This document shows, piece after piece, positions 9,421 through 18,222 of a stretch of 62,194 bases of DNA (positions are counted from its first letter, which is position 1; each line of letters opens with the position of its first letter). The notes under the pieces were generated by a model. That model did not search any database. It had not been told where the DNA came from and saw nothing but the letters and a program-made list of their open reading frames with translations. The DNA comes from UBA3206 sp964548855 (GTDB taxonomy: Bacteria; Bacillota_I; Bacilli_A; Acholeplasmatales; Anaeroplasmataceae), in the NCBI GenBank assembly GCA_964548855.1, contig CAZJSR010000010.1:1-62194 (forward strand), read 5' to 3'. The translations under genes and the position numbers were made by a program.

Positions 9421-9956
9421 TGAAATATTTGATATTTAGTGACCTACATGGTTCTAGTATATATTCTAAAAAGATAATTGAAGCTTTCAATTATCATAAG
9501 TGTGATAAATTATTATGTCTTGGAGATATTTTGTATCATGGGCCAAGAAATGATTTACCTTTAGGATACAATCCTAAAGAAGTTATAAAAGATTTAAATG
9601 AATATAAAGAAAAAATAATTGCGGTTAAAGGAAATTGTGATGCCTATGTTGATGAGATGGTTCTTTCATTTGTTATTCATGATGAATATGAATTTATGCA
9701 TGAAGGAAGAAGAATTATAATGACACATGGACATAAGATTAATCCAGAAAATCATTTAAATATAAATGGAGGAGTAGTTTTATATGGACATACACATGTT
9801 TATAGTGTAGATAATATAAATAATACATTATATATTAATCCTGGTTCTACGACTATTCCTAAAAATAATACAGTAAATAGCTATGCTATATTAGAAGGAA
9901 GTCGAATTATTGTATATGATTTTTCTTCCAATCCGATTTTTGTTCAAAATATTTAA
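9420..9956 (+). CDS. yfcE: YfcE/MJ0936-family metallophosphodiesterase
   Basis: Calcineurin-like phosphoesterase of 178 residues. Metal-binding motifs are SDLHG (Asp8, His10), GDILYHGP (Asp36, with the YfcE-type tyrosine-His-Gly-Pro), GNCD (Asn72), THGH (His103) and GHTH (His124, His126). YfcE-type enzymes hydrolyse phosphodiesters in vitro; the natural substrate is not settled. The start overlaps the SNF2 stop codon (TAATG), so the two genes are translationally coupled. Family assignment is firm and the substrate open. Confidence 0.88.
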   Translation: MKYLIFSDLHGSSIYSKKIIEAFNYHKCDKLLCLGDILYHGPRNDLPLGYNPKEVIKDLNEYKEKIIAVKGNCDAYVDEMVLSFVIHDEYEFMHEGRRIIMTHGHKINPENHLNINGGVVLYGHTHVYSVDNINNTLYINPGSTTIPKNNTVNSYAILEGSRIIVYDFSSNPIFVQNI

Positions 9957-10024
9957 ATTATATAACACATATTAAAATTTATGATAAAATAGATAATGTA
10001 TTTTGAAATGGAGGATTTGAAAAT

Positions 10025-11440
10025 ATGGGTGGATTCTTTGGTGTAACCTCTAAAGAGGATTGCGTATTTGACTTATTTTTTGGTACCGATTATCATTCAC
10101 ACTTAGGTACTAGACGTGGTGGAATGGCAGTAATAAATAATGATGGTGTTTTTAATCGTTCAATACATAATATTGAAAACTCACCATTTAGAACGAAATT
10201 TGAACGTGATGTAAATGAAATGCATGGTGTATATGGTATTGGGTGTATTTCAGATTATGAACCACAACCATTAATTGTTAAAAGTCATCATGGTACATAC
10301 GCGATTACGACAGTAGGTAAAATTAATAATGTTAAAGAAATTGTAGATGAAATATTCTCTAATGGGCCAAGTCATTTCTTAGAAATGAGTGGTGGAGAAG
10401 TAAATCCTACAGAACTTATTGCTTCCCTTATTAATTCAAAAGAAAATTTAATTGATGGAATTGACTATGCACTAAATAAAGTAGATGGTTCAATTACATT
10501 ATTATTATTAAATGAAAAAGGAATATATGTTGCACGTGATAAATATGGTAGAACACCTGCAGTTATAGGACAAAAAGATGGTTCATGTTGTGTAAGTTTT
10601 GAAGAATTTGCATATTTAAATTTAGGATACCATGATTATAAGGAGTTAGGTCCTGGTGAAATAGTTATAATGACACCTGATGGAGTTAAAACTTTAAAAC
10701 AACCAGGAAAAGACATGAAAATATGTACATTCTTATGGGTATACTATGGATATCCGTCATCAAGTTATGAGGGAGTTTCAGTTGAACAAATGCGTTATAA
10801 CTGTGGTAAATATATGGCACAAAGGGATAAAGATCTTCCATCAAAACCTGATATTGTAGCAGGTGTACCTGATTCAGGAATTGCTCATGCTGTTGGTTAT
10901 TCAAATGAGTCTAAAATACCATTTTCAAGACCATTTATTAAGTATACACCAACATGGCCTAGAAGTTTTATGCCAACTATTCAGTCAAAACGTAATTTAA
11001 TTGCGAAGATGAAATTAATTCCTGTTCATGAATTGATTGAAGGAAAAAAACTTTTATTAATAGATGATTCGATTGTAAGAGGAACTCAACTTAGAGAAAC
11101 AACTGAATTTTTATATGATAGTGGAGCTAAAGAAGTTCACATTAGATCTGCATGTCCCCCTTTATTATACAGTTGTAGATATTTGAATTTTTCATCAAGT
11201 AAATCTGAAATGGATTTAATAACACGTCGTGTTATTCTTAAACTTGAAGGTAAAATTAATGATGATATCATAAAAGAATATATTGATCCAGATAGTGATA
11301 AATATAAACAAATGGTTGATGAAATAAGAAAACAACTTAACTTTACGTCTTTACAATTTAATAGACTGGATGATTTAAAGAAAGCTTGTTGTATTGATGA
11401 ATCAAAGTTATGTACTTATTGTTGGGATGGAAAAAAATAA
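10025..11440 (+). CDS. PurF-like phosphoribosyltransferase lacking the glutaminase nucleophile
   Basis: A 471-residue homologue of amidophosphoribosyltransferase, the enzyme that makes phosphoribosylamine in purine synthesis. The C-terminal half keeps the PRPP-binding loop LLLIDDSIVRGT at about residues 341-352 and the IxAGVPDSG motif. The N terminus begins MGGFFGV instead of exposing the catalytic cysteine (Cys-Gly-x-Phe-Gly), and the region aligning with the glutamine-binding HTRYST and HNGN motifs reads GCISDYEP and TVGKI. The class II glutaminase site is therefore gone. Four cysteines (KICTF, YSCRY, LCTYC) sit where Bacillus PurF binds its 4Fe-4S cluster. No other pur gene is near. GGAGG precedes the start, and no upstream codon could supply a cysteine. 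It may use free ammonia, another nucleophile, or have a regulatory job. Confidence 0.8.
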   Translation: MGGFFGVTSKEDCVFDLFFGTDYHSHLGTRRGGMAVINNDGVFNRSIHNIENSPFRTKFERDVNEMHGVYGIGCISDYEPQPLIVKSHHGTYAITTVGKINNVKEIVDEIFSNGPSHFLEMSGGEVNPTELIASLINSKENLIDGIDYALNKVDGSITLLLLNEKGIYVARDKYGRTPAVIGQKDGSCCVSFEEFAYLNLGYHDYKELGPGEIVIMTPDGVKTLKQPGKDMKICTFLWVYYGYPSSSYEGVSVEQMRYNCGKYMAQRDKDLPSKPDIVAGVPDSGIAHAVGYSNESKIPFSRPFIKYTPTWPRSFMPTIQSKRNLIAKMKLIPVHELIEGKKLLLIDDSIVRGTQLRETTEFLYDSGAKEVHIRSACPPLLYSCRYLNFSSSKSEMDLITRRVILKLEGKINDDIIKEYIDPDSDKYKQMVDEIRKQLNFTSLQFNRLDDLKKACCIDESKLCTYCWDGKK

Positions 11441-11470
11441 AATTCTAACTATCGATAGATAGATAAATTT

Positions 11471-11495
11471 AATGAGGTATTTACCTCATTTTTTT
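11471..11495 (+). terminator. Rho-independent terminator after the PurF-like gene
   Basis: AATGAGGTA and TACCTCATT form a near-continuous stem followed by a T run. Confidence 0.75.
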
Positions 11496-11499
11496 ATTA

Positions 11500-11528
11500 T
11501 TTACAAAAAGAATCTATTGATGTATAAT
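11500..11528 (+). promoter_or_regulatory. Promoter of the pantothenate/CoA operon
   Basis: TTTACA at 11500-11505 and TATAAT at 11523-11528 with a 17-base spacer. A leader of about 100 nt follows before the first gene. The leader has only short pairings (GTATT/AATAC and ACTG/CAGT), and I could not match it to a known riboswitch with confidence. Confidence 0.7.
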
Positions 11529-11637
11529 TATTACGGATTAGATGGTATTCACACTGAAACTAAACTAATACAGTATAAAAAATTTTGATTTTATATTTGG
11601 ATCTAAATGATATTGATAATTATATTAGAGGTAGGAT

Positions 11638-12459
11638 ATGGAAATTGGATTTATAGGTGCAGGAAGAGTTGGATTTTCTTTGGGAAAATACTTTAGTATT
11701 AATAACCTTAAGATTAAAGGATATTTCTCTAAAACATTATCTAGCGCTAAATCTGCGAGTATGTTTACTGATTCAGAGTGTTTTTCAAGTCTTAATGATA
11801 TAGTTAAGGAATGTGACACTCTTTTTTTAACCGTTAATGATGACGAATTAGTAAATATCAAGGAAGAACTTTTAAAACTTAATATTAAAAATAAAATAAT
11901 TATTCATACAAGTGGTTCGTTATCAAGTGCGTTTCTTGGAGATTTAAATGTATCTAATTATTGTTATTCACTTCATCCTATTTATGCTTTTTATAGTAAA
12001 TATGATTCATATAAAAAATTATCAAATGCATCATTTACAATAGAAGGTAATAATCTATATTTAGATAAGATAAAAAATATGATATTATCTTTAGGAAATA
12101 AATGTGAAGTGATTAATACTGATAAAAAGACGATTTATCATGCATCGTGTGTTATGATGAGTAATTTAGTTAATAGTTTAATTGATTGTTCTTTTGAACT
12201 ATTAAATGAAATAGGAATCAAAGATACTTCGTTATTCACTCCGCTTATTTTAAATAATATAGATAATATTGTTAAACTTAATCCGATTGAAGCACTTTCT
12301 GGTCCTGTAAAAAGGAAAGATATAAACACTTTAAGAAAACATTTAGAATGTTTGAGTGATGAAAAATATGAAATTTATAAATTATTGTCATTGCATCTTA
12401 TAGATGAACTTAATTATAATGATGATTTTAAAGAAATATTAAAAGGAGAGAAAATATGA
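11638..12459 (+). CDS. panG: Rossmann-like/DUF2520 oxidoreductase, probable ketopantoate reductase (PanG type)
   Basis: A 273-residue NADP-binding oxidoreductase starting with GFIGAGRVGFSLG, a dinucleotide-binding Rossmann motif, and containing TVNDDEL, HTSGSLSS and SLHPIYAF, then a helical C-terminal domain of the DUF2520 type. Established knowledge: PanG is a third class of ketopantoate reductase, first shown in Francisella and found in several Firmicutes. Here it is the first gene of a panB-panC-panD-coaBC-coaX operon that has no PanE-like gene, which makes conversion of ketopantoate to pantoate the natural role. Its stop overlaps the panB start by four bases (ATGA). Start chosen for GAGGTAGG upstream. 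The functional call rests on context plus fold. Confidence 0.75.
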   Translation: MEIGFIGAGRVGFSLGKYFSINNLKIKGYFSKTLSSAKSASMFTDSECFSSLNDIVKECDTLFLTVNDDELVNIKEELLKLNIKNKIIIHTSGSLSSAFLGDLNVSNYCYSLHPIYAFYSKYDSYKKLSNASFTIEGNNLYLDKIKNMILSLGNKCEVINTDKKTIYHASCVMMSNLVNSLIDCSFELLNEIGIKDTSLFTPLILNNIDNIVKLNPIEALSGPVKRKDINTLRKHLECLSDEKYEIYKLLSLHLIDELNYNDDFKEILKGEKI

Positions 12460-13277
12460 AAAAAACAGTTAATACATTTAAAGCAGCAAAAGGAAATAGA
12501 AAATTAACAATGCTTACGGCATATGACTATCCCACTGCTCAAATTATTGATGAAGCAGGAATTGATTCAATTCTTGTAGGTGATTCTTTAGGTAATGTAA
12601 TATTAGGGTATGAAAATACATTGAGTGTGACAGTTGATGATATGATACACCATGCAAAGGCAGTATGTAGAGGTGCTAAAGAAGCATTAGTCATTGTAGA
12701 TATGCCTTTTATGTCATATCAAACAAGTGTATATGATGCACTATGTAATGCCGGAAGAATAATGAAAGAAACAGGGTGTCAAGCAGTTAAACTAGAAGGT
12801 GGAAAAAAATATCAAGATAGAATTAAAGCTTTAGTAGATGCTGGAATTCCGGTATGTGCACATATTGGCCTTACTCCACAATCAGTAAATGAGTTTGGCG
12901 GATTTAAAGTACAAGGTAAATCACTAGATGCTGCAAAACAATTAATAGAAGATGCGAAAAGCGTAGAAGCTGCAGGTGCTTTTGCGGTTGTTATAGAATG
13001 TGTACCAGATAAGTTAGCTAAGATAATAAGCGAATCAGTAAATATTCCTACTATAGGAATAGGAGCTGGTAAGGATTGTGATGGTCAGGTTTTAGTATAT
13101 CAAGATATGTTAGGATTTACAGAGAAAACTGCAAAGTTTGTAAAAAAATATGCAAATGTACATGATATATACAAAGAAGCATTTATTAAATTTAAAGAGG
13201 AAGTTTCAAATTCGGTATATCCAAGTAGTGAGCATACTTTTGCGATAGAAGACGATATACTTGAAAAATTATATTAA
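12456..13277 (+). CDS. panB: 3-methyl-2-oxobutanoate hydroxymethyltransferase
   Basis: Transfers a hydroxymethyl group from 5,10-methylenetetrahydrofolate to alpha-ketoisovalerate, giving ketopantoate, the first committed step to pantothenate. The 273-residue barrel protein shows MLTAYDYPTAQ near the N terminus, VGDSLGNVILGY (magnesium-binding Asp), VDMPFMSY, VKLEGG, HIGLTPQSV and the IGIGAG loop, all standard PanB motifs. A GGAGAG ribosome site lies inside the end of panG, and the two coding regions overlap by four bases. panC follows 14 bases downstream. Confidence 0.96.
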   Translation: MKKTVNTFKAAKGNRKLTMLTAYDYPTAQIIDEAGIDSILVGDSLGNVILGYENTLSVTVDDMIHHAKAVCRGAKEALVIVDMPFMSYQTSVYDALCNAGRIMKETGCQAVKLEGGKKYQDRIKALVDAGIPVCAHIGLTPQSVNEFGGFKVQGKSLDAAKQLIEDAKSVEAAGAFAVVIECVPDKLAKIISESVNIPTIGIGAGKDCDGQVLVYQDMLGFTEKTAKFVKKYANVHDIYKEAFIKFKEEVSNSVYPSSEHTFAIEDDILEKLY

Positions 13278-13291
13278 TTAAGGAGATTTAT

Positions 13292-14143
13292 ATGAAATTA
13301 GTAAAAACCATTAAAGAAGTAAGAGAAATAGTAAAAAAATGGCATAAAGAAGGTCTTTCAGTAGGTCTTGTTCCTACTATGGGATATTTACATGAAGGAC
13401 ATCAAAGTTTAATTGAAAGAAGTGTTAAAGAAAATGATAGAACAGTAGTTTCTGTTTTTGTTAATCCTATTCAATTTGGTGTAAATGAAGATCTAGATGC
13501 ATATCCTCGTGATATTAATCATGATATTGAGCTTGTTGAAAAATGTAATGCGGATATTATTTTTAATCCAGAAGTTAGTGAGATGTATGATGAGCATTTT
13601 ACTACTTTAGTTAATACTAAGGAAGTATCTGAATTGTTATGTGGAGCTCGTAGACCTATTCATTTTGGGGGTGTATGTACAGTTGTATCAAAATTATTTA
13701 ATATTGTTACACCACAAAGAGCCTACTTTGGACAAAAAGATGCACAACAATTAGCCGTTGTAAAAAGATTTGTTCGTGATTTGAATTTTGATATAGAAAT
13801 AGTAGGTTGTCCTATTATAAGAGAAAAAGATGGTCTTGCAAAATCAAGTAGAAATACTTATTTAAGTCAAGAAGAAAGAAAAGCTGCACTTATTTTATCT
13901 AAGAGTTTAAAATTAGGGTATGAAGCTATTGTAAACAAAGAAAGAGACCCTAAAAAAATAATAGAAATAATTACAAATAGCTTAAATACAGAACCTTTAG
14001 CGCGTATTGATTACGTTGAAGTTGTTGATAGCGTAAATATACAACATATTGATACTATTAAAGGTGAAGTATTAGTAGCTATAGCTGTATATATTGGAAA
14101 AACAAGATTAATTGATAATTTTATTTATAAATGTGAGGAGTAA
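13292..14143 (+). CDS. panC: Pantothenate synthetase
   Basis: ATP-dependent ligation of pantoate with beta-alanine through a pantoyl-adenylate. The 283-residue protein carries the nucleotidyltransferase signature PTMGYLHEGH (the HxGH motif), FVNPIQFG, the AYPRD motif, FGQKDAQQ and the KSSRN loop equivalent to KMSKS. An AAGGAGA ribosome site precedes the ATG. panD begins two bases after its stop. Confidence 0.96.
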   Translation: MKLVKTIKEVREIVKKWHKEGLSVGLVPTMGYLHEGHQSLIERSVKENDRTVVSVFVNPIQFGVNEDLDAYPRDINHDIELVEKCNADIIFNPEVSEMYDEHFTTLVNTKEVSELLCGARRPIHFGGVCTVVSKLFNIVTPQRAYFGQKDAQQLAVVKRFVRDLNFDIEIVGCPIIREKDGLAKSSRNTYLSQEERKAALILSKSLKLGYEAIVNKERDPKKIIEIITNSLNTEPLARIDYVEVVDSVNIQHIDTIKGEVLVAIAVYIGKTRLIDNFIYKCEE

Positions 14144-14145
14144 TT

Positions 14146-14538
14146 ATGGAAGTTGTAATGTTAAAAGCTAAAATTCATAGAGCGACAGTTACACAAGCTG
14201 ATTTAAATTATGTTGGAAGTGTAACAATTGATTCAAAATTACTTAAAGAATCTGGGATACATGAATATGAAAAAGTACAAATAGTTGATATAAATAATGG
14301 AAATAGATTCGAAACATATACAATTGCTGGAGAAGAAAATAGCGGCATCATATGTCTTAATGGTGCAGCAGCAAAATGTGTAGATGTTAATGATAAGGTT
14401 ATTATTATGGCCTATTGTCATATGGATAATAAAAAAGCATCTAGGCATAAACCAACTGTTTTATTTGTCGATGAAAATAATAAAATCATAAGAAAAGCAA
14501 ATTACGAAAAACATGGATTACTAATTGATCAAGAATAG
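14146..14538 (+). CDS. panD: Aspartate 1-decarboxylase
   Basis: Pyruvoyl enzyme that makes beta-alanine from aspartate for pantothenate synthesis. The 130-residue proenzyme has KIHRATVT and YVGSVTID; self-cleavage is expected between Gly24 and Ser25, exactly the numbering of the Escherichia coli enzyme, which supports the start at 14146 over the ATG four codons later. ITYNGAAA in the family corresponds to ICLNGAAA here. Lies in the pan-coa operon between panC and coaBC. Confidence 0.95.
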   Translation: MEVVMLKAKIHRATVTQADLNYVGSVTIDSKLLKESGIHEYEKVQIVDINNGNRFETYTIAGEENSGIICLNGAAAKCVDVNDKVIIMAYCHMDNKKASRHKPTVLFVDENNKIIRKANYEKHGLLIDQE

Positions 14539-14547
14539 AGGGATTGT

Positions 14548-15738
14548 ATGTTAAAGGGTAAAAATATTGTCTTAGGTATAACAGGTAGTATTGCGGCATA
14601 TAAAATTGCCACATTAGCTTCAAGTTTGAAAAAACTTCATGCAAATGTAGATGTTATTATGACAAAGAATGCTTGTAATTTTATAAATCCTATTACATTT
14701 GAAACATTAACTGCAAATAAATGCTTAGTTGACACTTTTGATAGAAATTTTGAGTTTAATGTAGAACATGTATCAATTGCTAAAAAGGCAGATGTAGTTT
14801 TAATTGCCCCTGCTTCTGCAAATGTTATAGGTAAAATAGCTAATGGAATATGTGATGATATGCTTACAACAACCGTATTCGCTTCTAAATGTCCTATATA
14901 TATTTCTCCTGCAATGAACACTAATATGTTTTTTAATCCTATTTTACAAGATAATTTAGATAAACTAAAAAAATATGGATATCATATTATAGAACCAAAA
15001 GAAGGTTATTTAGCTTGCGGAGATATAGGTAGCGGTAAAATGCCTGAGTGTGAAGAATTAATGGAATATATTATAGAAGGACTATATATGTCAGATATAC
15101 TTAAAGGAAAAAATGTATTAATTACTGCAGGCGCAACGAGAGAATCTCTTGATCCAGTAAGGTATATTACCAATCATTCAACAGGAAAAATGGGATATGC
15201 TCTTGCGAAGTGGGCGTATTTAAAAGGTGCGAATGTTACAATAGTTTCAGGTAAATCTAACGTAGCGTTATTCCATGGAATTAAAAAAATAGATGTTATA
15301 AGCGCAAGCGATATGTTTAATGCAGTAAAAGAAAATTTTAAATCTAATGATATAATTATTATGTCAGCTGCCGTTGCTGATTATACACCTTCTAAATATT
15401 CTAATTCTAAAATTAAAAAAGGCGATGGAGATTTAGTAATAAATTTAGATAGAACACAAGATATTTTGAAATATGTTGGTGATAATAAAAAAGAAGAACA
15501 AATATTAGTAGGATTTTCAATGGAAACTGATGATTTAATTGAGAATTCAAAGAAGAAATTAATTAATAAAAATGCAGATATGATTTGTGCAAATTCATTA
15601 AATGGAGATACTACAGGATTTGGTGTTGACACAAATTTAGTTACTGTTATAACAAAAGATTATACAAAAGAATTACCATTTGGAACAAAGGAGGAAGTGG
15701 CTAGTCTTATTTTAGATGAGATTAGTAATTTAAAATAA
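14548..15738 (+). CDS. coaBC: Bifunctional phosphopantothenoylcysteine decarboxylase/phosphopantothenate-cysteine ligase
   Basis: Catalyses two successive steps of CoA synthesis: cysteine addition to 4'-phosphopantothenate, then decarboxylation to 4'-phosphopantetheine. The N-terminal CoaC flavoprotein domain has GITGSIAAYK, the catalytic histidine in VEHVSI, APASANVIGK, PAMN and CGDIGSGKMPE. The C-terminal CoaB domain (from about residue 190) has ITAGATRE, NHSTGKMG and the AAVADY-x(n)-KIKK motif for CTP and substrate binding. At 396 residues it is full length. It lies in the pan-coa operon, one base ahead of coaX. Confidence 0.96.
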   Translation: MLKGKNIVLGITGSIAAYKIATLASSLKKLHANVDVIMTKNACNFINPITFETLTANKCLVDTFDRNFEFNVEHVSIAKKADVVLIAPASANVIGKIANGICDDMLTTTVFASKCPIYISPAMNTNMFFNPILQDNLDKLKKYGYHIIEPKEGYLACGDIGSGKMPECEELMEYIIEGLYMSDILKGKNVLITAGATRESLDPVRYITNHSTGKMGYALAKWAYLKGANVTIVSGKSNVALFHGIKKIDVISASDMFNAVKENFKSNDIIIMSAAVADYTPSKYSNSKIKKGDGDLVINLDRTQDILKYVGDNKKEEQILVGFSMETDDLIENSKKKLINKNADMICANSLNGDTTGFGVDTNLVTVITKDYTKELPFGTKEEVASLILDEISNLK

Positions 15739-15739
15739 T

Positions 15740-16507
15740 ATGATACTTGTAGTTGATATGGGAAATACTAATATTGTATTTGGTGTTTTAGATGGAACAA
15801 ATGTAAAATTTTCTGGGCGTATTGGAACTGATAGAAGTAAAATGACTATTGATTTTTTAATGAGTTTCAAAACATTATTAGAATTTAATAATATACTACC
15901 AGAAGAATTAGAAGGCGGAATTTTATCTTCAGTTGTACCTGAACTTACTCTTATGGTTAAAGAATCAATGGAAATGTTGTTAAAAAAAGAAATTTTAGTT
16001 GTTGGTGCAGGAATTAAAACAGGATTAAATATTAAACTTGATGATCCTAAGAGTCTCGGTGCAGATAGAGTTGCCGATGCTGTGGCAGCTATAGAAGAAT
16101 TTAAGGCTCCATTAATAATTCTTGATATGGGAACTGCTACAACTATTAGTGTTATTGATAAAAATAAGTGTCATATAGGAGGACTTATCATTCCTGGAGT
16201 TTATACTTCACTTAATGCACTTTCAAGTAATGCTTCACAACTTCCAAGTATATCTTTAACAGAACCTAAGAACATTATTGGGAAAAATACCATTGATTGC
16301 ATGAAAAGTGGAATTATATATGGTACTGCATCAATGATAGATGGTCTTGTTTTAAGAATTAAGGAACATGTTGGTGAAGAGGCACTAGTTATCGCAACTG
16401 GTGGTGTAGCAAAATCCATTATTCCTTATTGTAATAGTAAATTTATTTATGAAGAAAATTTATTGCTTAAAGGCCTTTATTATATATATATGAAAAATCA
16501 AGGATAA
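15740..16507 (+). CDS. coaX: Type III pantothenate kinase
   Basis: Phosphorylates pantothenate, the first step from pantothenate to CoA. The ASKHA-fold protein of 255 residues begins with VVDMGNTNIVFG (phosphate 1 motif) and includes GADRVADAVAA, DMGTATTISVID (phosphate 2) and GGLIIPGV, all typical of CoaX. Type III kinases are not feedback-inhibited by CoA in characterised cases. It is the last gene of the pan-coa operon and is followed by a terminator. Confidence 0.95.
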   Translation: MILVVDMGNTNIVFGVLDGTNVKFSGRIGTDRSKMTIDFLMSFKTLLEFNNILPEELEGGILSSVVPELTLMVKESMEMLLKKEILVVGAGIKTGLNIKLDDPKSLGADRVADAVAAIEEFKAPLIILDMGTATTISVIDKNKCHIGGLIIPGVYTSLNALSSNASQLPSISLTEPKNIIGKNTIDCMKSGIIYGTASMIDGLVLRIKEHVGEEALVIATGGVAKSIIPYCNSKFIYEENLLLKGLYYIYMKNQG

Positions 16508-16510
16508 ACT

Positions 16511-16540
16511 GAGTCTACTATATAGTAGACTTGTTTTTTT
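16511..16540 (+). terminator. Rho-independent terminator of the pan-coa operon
   Basis: GTCTACTA pairs perfectly with TAGTAGAC, and a run of T follows. Confidence 0.85.
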
Positions 16541-16600
16541 CTAATTGGCCATTTTTTTGCCTTTTATTACAAAGTATGATAAAATTGATATGGTGTTAGT

Positions 16601-17071
16601 ATGAAATATATAGTAAGAATTAAAGCAGTATCTTTGTGTATGTCAATAAGAAGAGCTACACTTTGTTATACGACATTAGAAAATAAAAAATATAACTTAT
16701 TAGACCAAACACATCCGTTATCTTCATTTATTGAGTTAGAAATTAAAGATGGTAGTATATTGTGTAACAATGAAGAATATAAGTTAAAAATTGGTGAAGA
16801 AGTATATTTTCACTTAAAAAAGAACGTAAAAACTCTAACAAAAAATGAAACAGAGCGAATTACACTTGGTGCAATGATTTTACCATTATCACCAGAAATG
16901 GAAGATTATTATACAAAGTGTATTATGGATAATAATATTTTTGACCAATGGGATGGAGAATTCGAATATTTGCTTGGTTTAATGAATGAACTTTGTTTAA
17001 ATGATATTGATGAAGCTTATAAATGGTTTGATAAAGCCAGTTTAAAAGGATTTAAATTTAAATTATTATAA
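16601..17071 (+). CDS. Protein of unknown function
   Basis: A 156-residue soluble protein I do not recognise. It has no signal peptide or membrane segment. The first half looks beta-rich (SSFIELEIKDGS, EEVYFHLKK) and the second half helical, ending in DEAYKWFDKASLKGFKFKLL, which looks like a single Sel1/TPR-like helix pair (neighbouring AYKWF and AxxKG). The start is preceded only by GGTGTTAGT. A diguanylate cyclase gene begins 20 bases downstream and could share a transcript. No function is proposed. Confidence 0.6.
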   Translation: MKYIVRIKAVSLCMSIRRATLCYTTLENKKYNLLDQTHPLSSFIELEIKDGSILCNNEEYKLKIGEEVYFHLKKNVKTLTKNETERITLGAMILPLSPEMEDYYTKCIMDNNIFDQWDGEFEYLLGLMNELCLNDIDEAYKWFDKASLKGFKFKLL

Positions 17072-17090
17072 TACATAAGGAGGCGATATT

Positions 17091-18173
17091 ATGAATATAG
17101 ATGTTTCTGAATATGAAACATGGCGTAAAAAAGTATTTAAATATGCGAGAATATTTATTATATTAGCTTTTATTGTTGAAATTATTACCTTAGGTGTTAA
17201 TATTATGAGAGACAATATTAAACCAAGTTATTTTTTATATACAATGAAAAATATTATTTTACCTTTTATAATAAATGTCTTAGGTTATTTTATTTGTAAT
17301 TTTTTATCAAAATCAAATAAGGATGAAAATTTTAAAAATACTGCATGCCTATATTCGTTAATAATATCCGCAACCGTGATAGTTGTTTTTCATAGTTTAT
17401 ATCCTCAAATTGCGATGGCATTTTGTTTGGTTTTAGCGATTGCGAGTATGTTTGGTGAAAAAAGATTACTTAATCTTGTTTTAATTCATGGACTTATAGC
17501 TATTTTATTATCTTTTATAATTGAAGCATTAAATAATAAAAATAGTTCTTATGTACTTGGTTTATTAGTTGAGCAATTAATAAGTGTTACTTTGTTTAGT
17601 TGTACATATTTAGGTGGTAAACTTTTACTTAAGAATAATATAGAAAAAATGGAAAAAATATCTAAATATAGAAACGAACAAAGTGAATATATAGAACTTT
17701 TAAAATATGATTCACTTACAGGACTATATAATAATAATGCTTTAAAAACGACAGTATCATATAGTCTTAAGTATTTAAAAAAAGATACCAATTTAATGAT
17801 TGCGATAATTGATTTAGATAATTTTAAAAAAATTAACGATACTTATGGTCATGTGTTTGGTGATCAAGTTTTAACTAAATTTTCAGAAATTATTAGAGAT
17901 GAAGTTAATGACAATGTTTTAGCAGGAAGACTTGGAGGAGAAGAGTTTGCGATACTTTTTTCTAATTTAAGTAAAAATAATGTTGAATTAATTTTAAGAA
18001 GAATGTTATATAGATTATCTTCATATTTCAATGAATATAATATAACATTTAGTGCAGGAGTTGCGAAAGCATGTTTAAATGATGATGTTGAAAGTATAAT
18101 TGAAAGAGCAGATGTTTTATTATATGATGTAAAACGCAGTGGAAAAAATAATATTAAGTTTGAAAATAGATAG
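17091..18173 (+). CDS. Membrane-anchored GGDEF-domain diguanylate cyclase
   Basis: A 360-residue protein with about five or six transmembrane helices in residues 15-190, then a GGDEF domain. DSLTGLYN opens the domain, DLDNFKKINDTYGH contains the metal-binding Asp, and LGGEEF at about 281-286 is an active-site variant seen in functional cyclases. The RxxD inhibitory site normally placed five residues upstream reads VNDN, so product feedback through that site is unlikely. It should make cyclic di-GMP at the membrane; the sensed signal is unknown. An AAGGAGGCGAT ribosome site precedes the ATG. No c-di-GMP phosphodiesterase or PilZ gene is visible in the window. Confidence 0.88.
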   Translation: MNIDVSEYETWRKKVFKYARIFIILAFIVEIITLGVNIMRDNIKPSYFLYTMKNIILPFIINVLGYFICNFLSKSNKDENFKNTACLYSLIISATVIVVFHSLYPQIAMAFCLVLAIASMFGEKRLLNLVLIHGLIAILLSFIIEALNNKNSSYVLGLLVEQLISVTLFSCTYLGGKLLLKNNIEKMEKISKYRNEQSEYIELLKYDSLTGLYNNNALKTTVSYSLKYLKKDTNLMIAIIDLDNFKKINDTYGHVFGDQVLTKFSEIIRDEVNDNVLAGRLGGEEFAILFSNLSKNNVELILRRMLYRLSSYFNEYNITFSAGVAKACLNDDVESIIERADVLLYDVKRSGKNNIKFENR

Positions 18174-18222
18174 TGTCATATAATAAAAAATTATGTTATA
18201 ATTTGCATACAGGTGAAAAATT

